From assembly GCF_026914265.1 (NCBI RefSeq), contig NC_069123.1:51468949-51532948 (forward strand): DNA of 64,000 nt, written 5' to 3'. This document shows positions 13,673 to 26,400 of the stretch, in pieces (within the stretch, counting starts at the first letter, position 1; each line of letters starts with the position of its first letter). The notes below the pieces were generated by a model that made no database searches, was not told the DNA's origin, and saw only the letters and a program-made list of their open reading frames with translations. Made by a program: the position numbers and the translations under genes. The stretch is from Mya arenaria (lineage: Eukaryota; Mollusca; Bivalvia; Myida; Myidae).

Positions 13673-15100
13673 TATGCCTTTAAAGCTTAAGAACCCTGGG
13701 CCTTTGCGTTCTTCGATATTAATCGGAAACCGTGGGGTCGGACGGATGGACGGACAGACGATCAGTTAACGAAATGCCACCCGTTGGGGCATAAAAATCC
13801 CAGGTGCTGTAATACTAATACTGTAAAAACATTAAAAGTCATCTCTTAACTTTAGTCGATTTCCTAACATATTCATGGTCAAATTAAGAAAAAAACTATA
13901 CCACAATTTTTTCAAGCATAAAATTATGTGTATTACATAAAATTAATGAAAATAAAGTATTTCAGATATTATTAAGTTCTTAAATCATATGACCTGTGAA
14001 ATACTTAGAAAATGACCTAAGTTAGGAAATGACTTATGATGTTTTATGAATAACAGCCTAGGAACATATAAGAAAATAAATTAAAAATAATTACAACAAG
14101 TTAATTGGTATTTATTATTAAAATGAGCAATTATGATATTTAAAATAAAGTTCACATGATTGTTTACTCGTCAATTAGCAAGAATACAAATGGTCTGAAT
14201 AAAGAAACTGTACTGTATTTAGAGGAATGTTAGAAGTACAACAGGGCCCGTATTACAGCATCTTAAGTAAATTTTAAATATTTCCAATTAATAAGAAAAA
14301 CAAGATATATTTCCAAAACCATACAAGAACTTCAAGATGTTTTAACTGCTTTAGCATAGACATTATGGTAATATTCATCTATTTATATAATTTTAACCAC
14401 AAATATCCTTTAAGTCCCAGTTCAGTATTTTATTTAAGTAATGTAAACTAATCGAAATGTATGTATATCCAAATGACTTCGTTTACCCTTTTTAACATTT
14501 GTTTTTTAAATATTTGATAAAAAAAATGCATTTATCGTAAAAGTATACATGCCATAAAACCGAAAGTATAGTCTAAATTTAGCGCACACAGCGCCACTAC
14601 GAAATGTGCATATCACGTGACATTCTTTATGTTTAGAATACCATATTGCTTTTCATTCTAATAATTTTCATATTTTAATTAAAAAGTACTTCGTTTAAAT
14701 ATTCATTAAACAAGATAATCACACTTACACTGTTATTTTCATAAACTATTTCAATTGAAAGCTTAATCATATCAATTGAAGAAAAGGAAGGTAAGAAGAC
14801 AATGATACGGCCATTATTCTTGCATAGTTGGGTTACGAACAATTTCTACATTATATCATTCATACTGTTTAAAGCAATGAATCGTCACAGGATTCCAAGT
14901 TTACCCATTTATTAAAAATCAGATTATTTTAAATATGCAAAACATCCTCCGAAACTTTTTTCTGAGCTTTGACGAATCGGGTCCTACGGTTCGTAATCCA
15001 AGCTATAAATAAACCGTAGCCTACGAGTTTGGGGACAAGTTATTAAATACCCTTTTAATATGTCCAATGGTTTGAAATAACGGTATAAGACATAGAGGAT
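13673..15100. other. AT-rich spacer without a recognisable gene
   Basis: Strongly AT-rich, with no open frame of note. At 13730-13790 there is a short ggacggatggacggacagac stretch followed by cgttggggcataaaaatc, of the kind that ends many dispersed mollusc repeats. Nothing else is supported. Confidence 0.5.
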
Positions 15101-15249
15101 ATTTGTTTATTTCAGTGTAAGATCGTATTTTATTTCACAAGTGTCATAGAAAAACATATTTTCACGAGTGGCGAAGCCACGAGTGAAAATGTAGTTTTTT
15201 TATGATCACGAGTGAAATAAAATACCATCTTACACTGAAATAAACAAAT
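15101..15249. mobile_element. Palindromic MITE-like element
   Basis: Near-perfect inverted repeat. The left arm begins atttgtttatttcagtgtaa and the right arm ends ttacactgaaataaacaaat. The centre is the short palindrome cacgagtggcgaagccacgagtg. The arms are about 70 bp and pair through tcacgagtgaaa blocks. No coding capacity. Confidence 0.75.
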
Positions 15250-15570
15250 TTTCTGTTTCTTTTATGCTTATTTTCGGAGTTTTATTTGTTTTTTTGATTT
15301 ATTTCTGAATTACCCCCTTTTTTGAAATGGGTGGGCTTTAGGCCGCTACTCGTGGGGCGCCCCTCATGCTTAGTTATAGCTGTCAACTTTTCTACTTTCG
15401 GTTTGCTAAGAAATAGTTCTCTGCAATTCATTCTTATAGCTTAATATTCGCTCGTTTTTTATTGCAAAGCTTTATGAACAGTAAACAATGAAGTATTATT
15501 AGTGCACATATGTTCCAAAAAATAATGAAAACACTTTTTATTTTAAGATGGGCATGAATACAAAACCAAA

Positions 15571-15969
15571 TTACTATGCCGCTATTTATGAAATTTTATG
15601 CAAACATAAAATTATTTATGGAATTGTTCAACCATTAATTTAGTGGTATTTAACCATGTCAGCACCCTGCATAAATTATTGCCTCAGCCAATCACCTTTG
15701 AGTTTTATCTCATGTGGCTCTGAACAGCCAATCACGATACGTTGTAGCCATTACTGATATATTTTTAGCGTGGGCGAAAGCCTCGGCATTTTATTTTAGT
15801 TTTCATATTACTATGCCGCTATTTATGAAATTTTATGCAAACATAAAATTATTTATGGAATTGTTCAACCATTAATTTAGTGGTATTTAACCATGTCAGC
15901 ACCCTGCATAAATTATTGCCTCAGCCAATCACCTTTGAGTTTTATCTCATGTGGCTCTGAACAGCCAAT
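15571..15969 (+). repeat. A1 repeat of the retroelement, 237-bp unit in 1.7 copies
   Basis: The unit begins ttactatgccgctatttatg at 15571 and again at 15808. The second copy matches until gaacagccaat near 15969 and then passes into the internal region. The third copy (A2) is at 19424-19645, with the same landmarks (accctgcataaattattgcc, gtgggcgaaagcctcgg). Confidence 0.85.
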
Positions 15970-16603
15970 ACACCATGTCTACTGCTGTATTAACGGTTTG
16001 CCTTTGTAACCGCATATTGTCTTCGCATTTATCATGTCTTCGTTACCTCACGAGTACTAAGTCTACTATGTTTACTACAACATTGCATTAGTTAACACGC
16101 CCGGATCCATCCTTTGCCATAATTAGGTTTACACTATATGCACTACATGATTTACGGCATGGTTAAGTAATCGAGCTCTGTTCCATCGTTGATTTAGTTA
16201 TACACACCATTTGATATGACCTTTATTCTTAATTACGACTCGGCTAAGTTAAATTGTAGCAGAATTTTTCTTTGGTTTCATTAACACGCCATGGGTACTA
16301 CCAGTGCTCACAGCTTGGCTTTATTTACACACCTTGCTATTCAAAAAATCAAACAAAATGTACTTGGGGTACATGGTTCAGATTATACATTACACCCTTC
16401 AAGTGTTTCTCAACTATTCAAATATGACTCGCACTAATGACAGTCAATTTACGCCCTTGGTTATGATTTCAGACTTCTTTACCTTTTACCAATGTCTGGG
16501 GTCATCATTAGTTTATGAATCCCGACACTTTATTATAATTAAATTTGGGAACCCTCTTTGGTGGTATCCATTTCTCAATATTTAACTTTCCTGTTCCTTT
16601 CAG

Positions 16604-17702
16604 ATGACACCTGCTGACAATCAAAGACAGGCACCTTCGGAATCTTCTTGCCATAGATACAAACAAGGGAAACAGCCTTCTGTTCACATGATTACACAGC
16701 CCCAACACACATGGACTGTTACCCATGCCACTACCACCTGCAATGCTGGCCACAATATTTCGCTCTCACCAGTCTTCCCACCGGGACCTGCACTTCCTGA
16801 GACCACTACCAGGTTACATGGTTCTATTCCAGCTGGCGACAAACAAACAATTTGCCCTCCTCAAGTCCCTTGTCTACAACCCTCTCCCGGTGCTACGCTT
16901 CCACGCTGGGGTCAACCTCTTCATGGTCTACAGAACATTCCAGTTGTTTCACACTCTCAACATCGCCTGACATTGAGTCAACCTCTCCCGCGTCATTTGC
17001 AGATCGACAGTGCTTATGATTCTGATGATTCCATAACTAATGATTTTCAACACGCCAGTCCCAATCACACAAGCAAGCTGACATTTAATGGCATTCAATA
17101 CACTGAGCCAATTAATACACCCATCCTCAACCAAATCAAGAGGTCAATCTGCAAAGATATTTGGAGAAATAAATTCATCGACTTCTCTTCTCTACTACCC
17201 TCTTTCCCTTCGTCTACCTGCGATCCCCAATTCTCATTTCAACTCGATCAACACTCGAACTTTATAAAATTCACAGCAGTGTATACAACCAAATTTCCCC
17301 ATGAAGCTGCACAGCTTATGAAGTACGCTGAAATCGTCCGGGACATTGCAGCTCGCTGTCCTGGTCTTGCTTTTTACCATTACGACATCCATTTCAGAAG
17401 GTTACGAGAGTCCGCCCCCCCTCCCCTGGGATAGATTGCATACTGAGTTTTGGCTCAGGGCGTGTACATCTTTTCACCAACAACCCACTCCGTTTTCATC
17501 TCCCATCCATACATCTTTTCATAGCTCGCACAGCCACCGTATCCATAGGTTCCATGACAAGACCTGCTGGAATTTCAACAAAAGAACGCTTTGTCGCAAT
17601 GCCAAATGCCCGCACCCTCACATCTGTGGTTTCTGCAGGGGGTCCCACGCAGCCTACCACTGCCAGTTCTCAAGCAAACGAGACACCGTCAAATTACCAT
17701 GA
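16604..17702 (+). pseudogene. Retroelement ORF1 (gag-like, zinc-knuckle C-terminus), broken by a one-base frameshift
   Basis: The first frame runs 276 codons from ATG 16604 to 17434. Its first 120 or so residues are Pro/Ser/Thr/His-rich and disordered-looking. A conserved-looking block (IWRNKFIDFSSLLP, then KYAEIVRDIAARCPGL, then a YDIHFRRLRE segment) follows near its end. Coding potential then jumps to the next frame inside the C run at about 17410-17425 and continues as PWDRLHTEFWLRAC. A Cys/His-rich end follows, of pattern C-x-F-N-x(4)-C-x(4)-C-x-H-x-H-x-C-x(2)-C-x(3)-H-x(4)-C, closing at 17702. One surplus C in the run explains the break, so it could be real decay or a sequence error. Such gag-like proteins package element RNA. 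A host domesticated origin is not supported. Confidence 0.6.
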
Positions 17703-18184
17703 CACAGTATAACCAATTTTATTGGTCAAACATAAATCCCCCCCATGTTTTCAGGTGCACACTACATTGTGCTTAGTTCAGGTCATGTTACCCTATTTCC
17801 TCAAACCGCACTTTTCAATGCTCTTCTTTTTTCTTTTCTTTTTTGCCGTTTTCTGGTATACTGGTTACCACCTGTTTCATTTTGAGCTATACATGCACCA
17901 ACAACATCACTATTTACCATATCCAATAACCTGGCCAGCGGCATTCATCTGCTTCCTTATAATACACGTCAACTCTCACATGTTGAAACCCTCCCCTCAT
18001 GCTTACATTCCTACTTACACGGTTTTGATCTGTCGGTTAACGGCAACAGATCATCCCATTATTTCATATCCGTCTTGACCACTAGTTCTGACGGTTCTAT
18101 ATAACAGATCTACTCATCACTCTTAAGTATCCCAGCATATTGAATGCCATTACCAACGGTTAACACTACTCTTTGCATAAACGC

Positions 18185-18990
18185 AGTCTCACCGACGGTT
18201 TAAGGCCGCGGTGGTTTTTCAATTTCTATTTTCATGCTGTTATTTGCTGTATAAACATTAGAACCATTTCACCGACGGTTTAAGGCCACGGTGCTCATTT
18301 TTATATGTTGTTCATTGTTGTTGTTCTAAAGATACACTGGTTAACCCGACGGTTTAAGGCCGCGGTGCTCTTTTTTATGTGTACGTTGACGGATGTAGTT
18401 CTAAAGATACATTGGTTTTACCGACGGTTTAAGGCCGCGGTGCACTTTTTTATGTACATGTATGTTTACTGATATAATTCTATGAATTACACTGGTTTAA
18501 CCGACAGTTTAAGGCCGCGGTAAACCTGTGCTAAATGTTTTACCACAACTGTGGTGTACTTAATTGCTGTAATTATTTTACTTTAAAGTATTGCCGTTAT
18601 GCTTTTTGTTTTTGTGTTTATAGTAAATGACGGTTCAATTTGGCCTTAAAGTATTGCATTTTTTTTTTATATTTTTGTGTTTATAGTCTGAAGGTTAAAG
18701 GCCGCAGTTTTTATTAAGTGCCATGTAACCTTCTTTTACCTTTGATCTCAAACAGCCCCTATAGCCAAATGGTCATTCTTGCCAATTTTTTGTACAATCT
18801 CTGACGGTTAAAGTTCGCAGTTTTTATTTTTCATGCTTTTGTTTTCACCTTGTTGTTCTAGGCCGCAATCACTGTATCTATTCTTTTTATTTATTTTGAT
18901 GGTACAGTGCCGCATCTTTATGCTTTCACTTATAAATGTTCCTTTGTGATAATACTATACAATTACTGACGGTTTAAGGCCGCAGTCGGA
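18185..18990. repeat. About 77-bp tandem repeat inside the retroelement
   Basis: Five regular copies of ccgacggtttaaggccgcgg occur at about 18191, 18269, 18345, 18421 and 18500. They are followed by looser ones at about 18628, 18683, 18800 and 18965. Between the cores lies T-rich sequence with tttttatgt and ctaaagatacattgg. The repeat occupies the place where RT and recombinase genes would be expected in a full element. Confidence 0.85.
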
Positions 18991-19211
18991 TTGCATTTCT
19001 GTTGTTTGTTTTTATATTTTTCTCATGTTCTCGACCACATCATGTATTTGAATATGCAGTAAGCACATTGTGAGTGTTCGTTTTCCAGTGTTTTACCATT
19101 AATCATTTCAACTTTTTCTGCCTTTCCTTGTCCGTTTGCATTCATGACCTGGGTTGAACTCGTAGTAATCTCAGTCCGGTCTCTCTGGGTGGCGGCGGAG
19201 GATTCTCCTTG

Positions 19212-20131
19212 TGGCGGTTTTTCCACCCAGATATGTATTTCGGGAAATGTTATTATACACATGCTATTGACACTTATGTTTTATTTTACGATATTTCGTA
19301 AAAACACTTTTATGGCATTAATAAATGCCCTATTTTCATTCAAAGCTTGTGTTACGTTTTCCCTTCATCCATACGAGTTCGACCCGGCCTGTGACTTAGT
19401 ACCTTGACGTTGAGCAATACATAAATGAAATTTTATGCAAACATAAAATTATTTATGGAATTGTTCAACCATTAATTTAGTGGTATTTAACCATGTCAGC
19501 ACCCTGCATAAATTATTGCCTCAGCCAATCACCTTTGAGTTTTATCTCATGTGGCTCTGAACAGCCAATCACGATACGTTGTAGCCATTACTGATATATT
19601 TTTAGCGTGGGCGAAAGCCTCGGCATTTTATTTTAGTTTTCATATAATACACCACCACCATCCCCACCACCTTCTGTTTGAATATCTGTCAGTTTACAAG
19701 GTCGAGAAATGAGCTTATCTAACTGTTCTTCATGTCACATTTAATTGTGAACACATCGTTTAACCCCATGTTTTTCTTCATATTTTCTTACCATATGTAT
19801 TGTTAGTTTTTTGTTTCCCTTCACCAGTTTTGTCAGGCACATGCTATTGACACTTATGTTTTATTTTACGATATTTCGTAAAAACACTTTTATGGCATTA
19901 ATAAATGCCCTATTTTCTTGGCGGTTTTTCCACCCAGATATGTATTTCGGGAAATGTTATTATACACATGCTATTGACACTTATGTTTTATTTTACGATA
20001 TTTCGTAAAAACACTTTTATGGCATTAATAAATGCCCTATTTTCATTCAAAGCTTGTGTTACGTTTTCCCTTCATCCATACGAGTTCGACCCGGCCTGTG
20101 ACTTAGTACCTTGACGTTGAGCAATACATAA
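19212..20131 (+). repeat. B1-A2-B2 terminal repeats of the retroelement
   Basis: B1 (19212-19424) and B2 (19919-20131) both run from tggcggtttttccacccaga to ttgagcaatacata. A2 (19424-19645) matches A1 at 15571. A partial extra B (about 19838-19918) precedes B2. B2 abuts the inverted MITE copy at 20132. Short open frames here repeat the same translated sequence in each B copy and are not genes. Confidence 0.85.
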
Positions 20132-20481
20132 TGCGTATGGATATGTGATCATTTGTGGTTGTCATGGATCTGCGCGCAGTGATACAGATTATGTTGATAG
20201 TCAAATCGGTCTTTAAATAGTTCTGAGGAGAGAGATGCATTATTCCTTGAAAAACTTTTTATGGTGACATTTGAATCGAGAAATAATTAATAAGCATTCT
20301 AAATATAGCAGCAAGACAAGGTTTGTATGATGCTACAGACGACAGTCTTCAACAAGGGAGGTAATTACAATGCGATGACCATTAAAAAGAGTTTCATACG
20401 GGCGTTTATCTTTGCCCGTGGGCAAGATAAGAATTTCTAGCATGGTTATTTTTTGGATCTACTTATCTGAGGTGGGAGAAA
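20132..20481 (-). mobile_element. Inverted second copy of the 9.4-kb MITE
   Basis: The copy ends with ctgaggtgggagaaa (20467-20481), the TIR seen at 9801-9815. It matches the 9.4-kb copy in reverse complement throughout, including the gtttatctttgcccgtgggc and gagtttcatacgggcg segments. The other end is truncated at the retroelement B2 border, so the retroelement probably inserted into or next to it. Confidence 0.75.
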
Positions 20482-21985
20482 TTCCTATCTGCAAAATGAT
20501 TCAACATTGTATCAAGCTGGCTTTATGTTTTTGGAAAAATGAATCGTACAGAAGAATGGTGTAAGGCAAATCACATGTCATTACATCCTACTAGATCTAC
20601 ATGCATTATGATTGGAACTGTCTATAAAACGAAACTAGCATCCAACTTGTTTATAGCAATAAATGGAATCTCTTTATAAAATGTAAATAAAAGACTCTCA
20701 AGGATCCATACCGATATAAATCAAAAGTGCCATTCTCAAATTGACTTTGTTAGAAAATAAACGCGATTTTTTCGCTATTAAAGACCTTTAATTTATTAGC
20801 TTACCGGCATGATGAAATGCATGCACAACTCCCATTACTACATCATTACTGTCATATTTGGGGCAAACGCGTAAAGAAAGTTCACGTTCTACAGAGAAGG
20901 ATGACAATAATAATGCTTAAACACCAAAGCGATGAATTGTTGCAGAAGTTACAATATTTTGTAAACGTTTACATATTATTGTATTAAAAATCATACCTGC
21001 AATACTAGTTTGTAACACACAAAATATCATTTCAATGACTCATTTTCATGACTGGACCCTTGGAGATAAGAGCTGCATATAAACATTCAAATGGAAGTAT
21101 AATAGAAAAGAGAAAATATAATACATATGGTGATGTTTCATACGCCGGTTGACTTGCTGTAAATAAGAACTGGCGTCTGTCGATGAGTTCATAAGGATAG
21201 GCTTAAAACGTATGTTTAAAAAAAAAAATATGTTCTACTCAATATATTGAGAAATGACAAATCCTTATTTCAAATGCCATGATATATTGATGTTACGGTT
21301 ATATCATTGTGAATGTCTGATATTCAATTGTTTTGTGTGTACATGTGTAAATTGTTCACATTATTTTCCTTCAGAAGGAAAACTTGAACATATGTTTTTT
21401 ATTTACAGTAATATAAAACCTCATAAAATAACCATAAAGTTTAAACAGTTAATTATATGTAAAGTGATGTAAAACTACTGACTTCTTTAAAACAAGACCT
21501 GGTGAGGATCGAATTTGGAAACCTTGAATTTTCAATCCAAAACGTTATTATTGCCAATGTGCCAATTGTTATGACTTCTACCATAAATTCAGAATTAACT
21601 TTTTCGGAAGCATCCATCACACGAATATGATATATGTACCGCCACCGCCATTGAGATGTACCTAGAGTTTTCGGACCAAGTTGCAGTGACTATAAAAAAA
21701 TAAATAATTATAGTGTTAAAGCAAATGTGCACCAGATGATCAATTTGCAAGAAAAAAAAGAAAATTTTCGAAAACTGACACAAACTTGGTATTAATGTGT
21801 ACAATGCATTGAAACTTACTAACTGAAGTACCACATGGCAACAATTTATTTAAGTTCAGCAGTTATTCCGGGTTTTTTTTCCATTAAAAAGATGACTGGG
21901 TATGTCTACCTAGCAGAACTTATTCCTTATGCGTGATTGGCTAGTCGATGTAATCACGTGATATTACAAAGTTAGGTATAAAGCT
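20482..21985. other. No recognisable gene
   Basis: AT-rich, with scattered short open frames. A minus-strand stretch near 21600-21690 stays open for about 150 bases behind a plausible acceptor, but it has no start, no family signature and no partner exon. Nothing is called. Confidence 0.4.
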
Positions 21986-21989
21986 GAAA

Positions 21990-22195
21990 TATACCACTCG
22001 TTTTGAGTAAGCCTTTCTAGCACAGTGGATACGACGCTAAACTGCAATTTTGGCGGACACATTTTTTTTTTACATTTTGGTACTTTTTTCAAATTATATC
22101 AAAGCGTAACACATTCTATTAAATAATTGTCCTGAAATTCGTTACAGAAAAAAAAACTTTTTTGGTGACAATCTGGTGTACAGTCCCTTTAACCA
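21990..22195 (+). mobile_element. Possible tRNA-derived SINE-like repeat
   Basis: The stretch tctagcacagtggatacgac (about 22016-22035) fits the tRNA A-box form TRGYNNARNGG. An A/T-rich body follows, ending with ctggtgtacagtccctttaa. A B box (GGTTCGAATCC) is not visible, so the head is partial. The call rests on the A box and on the general resemblance to short bivalve interspersed repeats. Confidence 0.35.
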
Positions 22196-23414
22196 CCCGT
22201 TTGTGAATCACTGACATCCTCTTCCGTGTTCAGGTGGCCTAAAATTGCGTCATAATTCAGCCCAACGAGTTATGTAATATGAATAGGTGTAATCTGTATC
22301 TATTACCATAAATTTAAATATGTTATGGTATTGTGGTGTTGTTTTTTTGGTCGAGATTGTTAACATAATCACGTCAGCCGTGCACAGAAGTGCTCTCATG
22401 GGCAGTATTGTTACTTGTCATGCATTGGAATTTATAACCGAACAAGAGCAGAACAGGCGGACTTCACCACTCGTCCGTTTGTCTAGGTTGATGTAAAGGA
22501 AGTACCCAATGAGTATCATACAGTCACAGTCGTGGTCCTGCCTAGTCTGTAGTCACAGAATATATCTTGTAATGACAGAGCGTTGATTCGTTCCTCCCTT
22601 CATTTTTCGCAAATAGTGTACGACCATATTTACAACATAAAACAAGTTCAGAAGTTTAATTAATTTATTAGTAAGTAAATATTTTGCATATAAAATTTAT
22701 AATATGTATATAATGCTGTTTAATTCCTTTCATGAAAAACACAAAGCAACACCTTTTTACTTTGACACAATTCAATTATTTTAAAGTAAATGTATAAAAA
22801 GTGTTCAAATCTCAGCAATGACATGTTTTTTTATCATTTAAAAAAAAAATCTTTCACCTGAAATTGACAGAAATCGCATTGAAATTTCCTGACTTAACTA
22901 TATAAAGCAAAATAATAAATGTAAACAATAGACTATATGTAATGAGTCAAAACGTTCATCTTCATTCAAACACAACACAATATCTCCTGTATGAGATGAG
23001 TATTGAACTTATTATGATGAGAATATGTACAGGTAGTCATGTCAGAGAGAACATATACACACGCATGTTTCCCATGTCAAGTGTAACATGAACACACGCC
23101 TAATTACCATGTCAATTTAACATCGTCTAACTTGTCACCTAAACATGTAATATAAAAGAAAACTGTATAAAGGATATATAGTTGTTATGAGAATTATGCA
23201 TTCAAACACTTTCTGGAAGATCCTGAACTCTGCCGAGATAACAGATTTAACACACTGTATTTGTTGATAAAGACTTGCAAAACTTGATATATTACCATTT
23301 GTAAACAGTCCTTCCCTGCATGACAAAACAGCTGCACGTGAATGCAAACTGTATTTTACCAACTGGGTAATGCCAATACTACTGTGCACTATGTACGACG
23401 GGTCGAAGACTCGA

Positions 23415-26400
23415 CTATCCCCAGCGGTAAGCAGCGGGCTCGGGGCCGTACTGGATGGCCGGAAGTGGCTGGCGGGCGTCCATGTCGTACAGATAAGGTC
23501 CCTGCTGTGGGTATCCGTAGTACTGCTCCTTGTAGGGCGGCTCCAGGGGCATCGGGTAGCTGCGGTCCAGGTATTCATGTGACCGAGAGTGCTTGTCGTA
23601 GTAATCCTGTAATAATACATGTTTGTGAATATAAATCATGCACATGCATTTTAATTTTTAATTCGATAGTGTCTTATTAGAGAACTATTTGCCGAACCCT
23701 GTGTGTCTAACATATTTTTGTAGGAGTTTCATGCCTTTTTGCATCATATAGGTTTTAGACCAATACATGATCTTGTCATTTCGACCTATTCATAACTAAG
23801 TTTGCGATATTATATATCTGCCATACAATGGCCATGATGCCACAAATACATTGCAATACGGAAATTCACAATCTCACTTATCGGTGAAAAAACGAGTTTC
23901 TTTAAAAAGCTGCACTATCACAGATTGACAGCTTAGACATTTTATATTTATTTTTATCTTAGAATCAGCTAATTTTGACACAATGAAAAAAATCTCAATT
24001 GTTCGAAAAACGGCCGAAATTTTCAATTTTCTTAAAAGCGTTATTAACTCTTTCAGCCATAAACATCATTTTTGGACCAATCATATGAAAATCTGCGACC
24101 TAATCGTATGTCAGCTATCTTATATCACCGGTTTCCAGACAAATGTGTGAACATGTGATCAGGGGAACATATGGCAAGACAATGATCTCGGTTGAATATA
24201 AATTTAGGGTTGTTACATTTTAAGTATTCAGAATATGAATGGAATAACAAACCCTGTCTTGGTATCTCTCCTCGCCTATGTAGCAGCCGGCGATAGAGTA
24301 GAACGTGGCTGTGAGGGCGGCAAAGAACATGGCCAACCAGCCAATGATGTAGGAGTAGCCGTACTCCCGGTCAGTTGCGCTCTGAACCTCCTGCAACAAT
24401 AACGGAACAATGCAGAACATAGCAATGCATAGTACAGACTATAGCCATCAATAGTAGATACATAAGATAGCAATGATGAGTACACATCATTACCACGGAG
24501 TTTAGGCGCATAATTACTCACATCGTGTTGTGTACGAGCTCAACGAAACTACTAAAATGTTTTCGATTTGTTTGTAAGGCTGCAAAACAGGAATCTTGAT
24601 GGCATTTGAACATACGGGAGGTAAGCGCACTTACGGAAGGCCAGTTGTACCAGAACTTGCCGGTGTAGGGGTCTTCGTCCAGGATCTTGTTCCGTTCAAG
24701 GTACTCAGCGCCATGAAAGAACGCGATAGACGCCGCCGTGCTGAATGCTGAAAACAAAGGTAAGCATCATCAGGCAGAGTTTAACAAGGCAGCGAAATAT
24801 ATATGGATACACGATACCACATAACAACTGTTAAATTTAAACTCGGTGCTAGGGTTAGAAATAATGCGTTGATCTGTGACTTTTTTCAATATTAATATGT
24901 TGAGACAATCACATTTAAATCGGTTAAACGATCCAATGTGATCACAGACGTGATTACTTTTCTTTTGGTGTTGGTTCCAAGAAAGAATGCGTGTTTACCA
25001 GCTATGTAAGCGCAGAGTCCTGCGATATAAGCCCACTTCGATTGTCGCCAGCAGCACAGCACCAGTCCAAAGATGTAGGCGACTAGAAACACGACCAGCG
25101 CCACGATAAAGAACGCCATCCAACATCGTAGTAAATCTAGCGGATGTATGATATATATATGTTACTGACTTTTAGATATAGTACATGTATATTTTGAAGA
25201 TATATTGCATTAATTAAATTAAGAGCAGGTAATTTCGCTACCAGTTATTGATTTTCTTAATATATTACTCATTTGTCATATTCTCTATACAAATTTATCA
25301 CCATGCAAATAAAACAAGTGTGTGTATTAATTGAATTACCGATATTAGGTTCATGTTTTTTGCTGTCAGGTGCACTTATAATGCAATGTTTGTCCATCGT
25401 TCTTATACTTGTTTATGGAATGACTCCGATGAACTAACGTGAACTGTCTTTAAATTGCGTGACCATACCCATCCCCATATTTCACTCACGTATTCTAGAG
25501 AGGTAGTCGTTACTCCAGTCATTGTTGTTGCGTTCCTCAGGGATGTTGTACTTAACGAAGAAGCAGTACTTGTCTATCAACTCAGGCTCGTAGTTGGCCA
25601 GGTTCTCCAGAACTAAAATAAAAAAATACATATACATGTCTATGATCTTATAATCAAAACTACCTAAATCAGGATCCCGCCGCACTTACACTCATCTGGG
25701 AGAAGGACATGAAGAGATGATAGATTTACAGTCTGGGAGAAGGACATGAAGAGATGATAGATTTACAGGGCATCTGTTCCCATTACCCTTAGCTGAAAGT
25801 AAAAATTAACACAAACGATAGACCTCCATCAGTCAGGGTATATGTTCTGATAAATAACTTTAAGAGAGAAAATAGCCCTTTTGGTCAACGTATCTGTTCT
25901 CATTACACTGAGCTGGGACTTGGTAGACTTCCATTGGTCAACGAATCTTTTCCCATTACACTGAACGCTGGACTAAACGAGATGATGTACCTCCATTGGT
26001 AAACATATATGTTTCCATTACACTCAGCTGGAAGTTAGACAAAACGAGATGATGTACCTCCCTCCATTGGATTACATATCTGATCTCATCCCACTAAGAC
26101 CTTTAAAATACCTCTGGTTCGGGTTATCCGACCATACTAACGGAATGGGCGCCGACTGTACCGTTTCTTAATCAGTTGAAAAAAATAGATAAAAAATAAT
26201 AGAAATCAGGGTGTTTTATATGTGGTTAAAAAACCTTAAAAGCTTTATTAAGAAGATTACTTTAACAAAGCTCTAATGATGACAATAACGTTTTTACAAA
26301 ACGCTTATTAAGAAAGCCTACCTACTCTTCCTGTTTTTGAAAAGGATGTTACCCTAACCAAACCACTTTACTTTTTTACCTAAGCTGGAAGTTGGACTAA

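Larger units (their letters stand above)
15571..20131 (+). mobile_element. DIRS/Ngaro-like retroelement, gag-only, with split direct repeats
   Basis: The repeat order is A1 (15571-15807, plus a partial tandem second copy 15808-15969), internal region, B1 (19212-19424), A2 (19424-19645), a linker, a partial B (about 19838-19918) and B2 (19919-20131). B1 joins A2 directly at acataa/atgaaattttatgc. The A1 ... B1-A2-B2 arrangement is the known hallmark of PAT/Ngaro-type tyrosine-recombinase retrotransposons. Only a gag-like ORF1 is present (16604-17702, frameshifted). No reverse transcriptase, RNase H or tyrosine recombinase was seen, so it looks like a non-autonomous derivative. Family placement is inferred from architecture and the ORF1 type. 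Confidence 0.62.

Noticed and set aside
19144-20114. Three plus-strand frames sharing the same MLLTLMFYFTIF peptide
   Set aside because: The same peptide comes from copies of the retroelement B repeat; it is a repeat translation, not a gene family.
21595-21834. Possible single exon on the minus strand behind a T-rich acceptor
   Set aside because: No start codon, partner exon or family signature; an open stretch of this size is expected by chance.
22010-22060. A functional tRNA gene
   Set aside because: Only an A-box-like segment is present; no B box, no cloverleaf and no anticodon stem could be drawn.
23342-23680. Plus-strand frames of 70 and 112 codons
   Set aside because: Antisense shadows of the last coding exon of gene 2.
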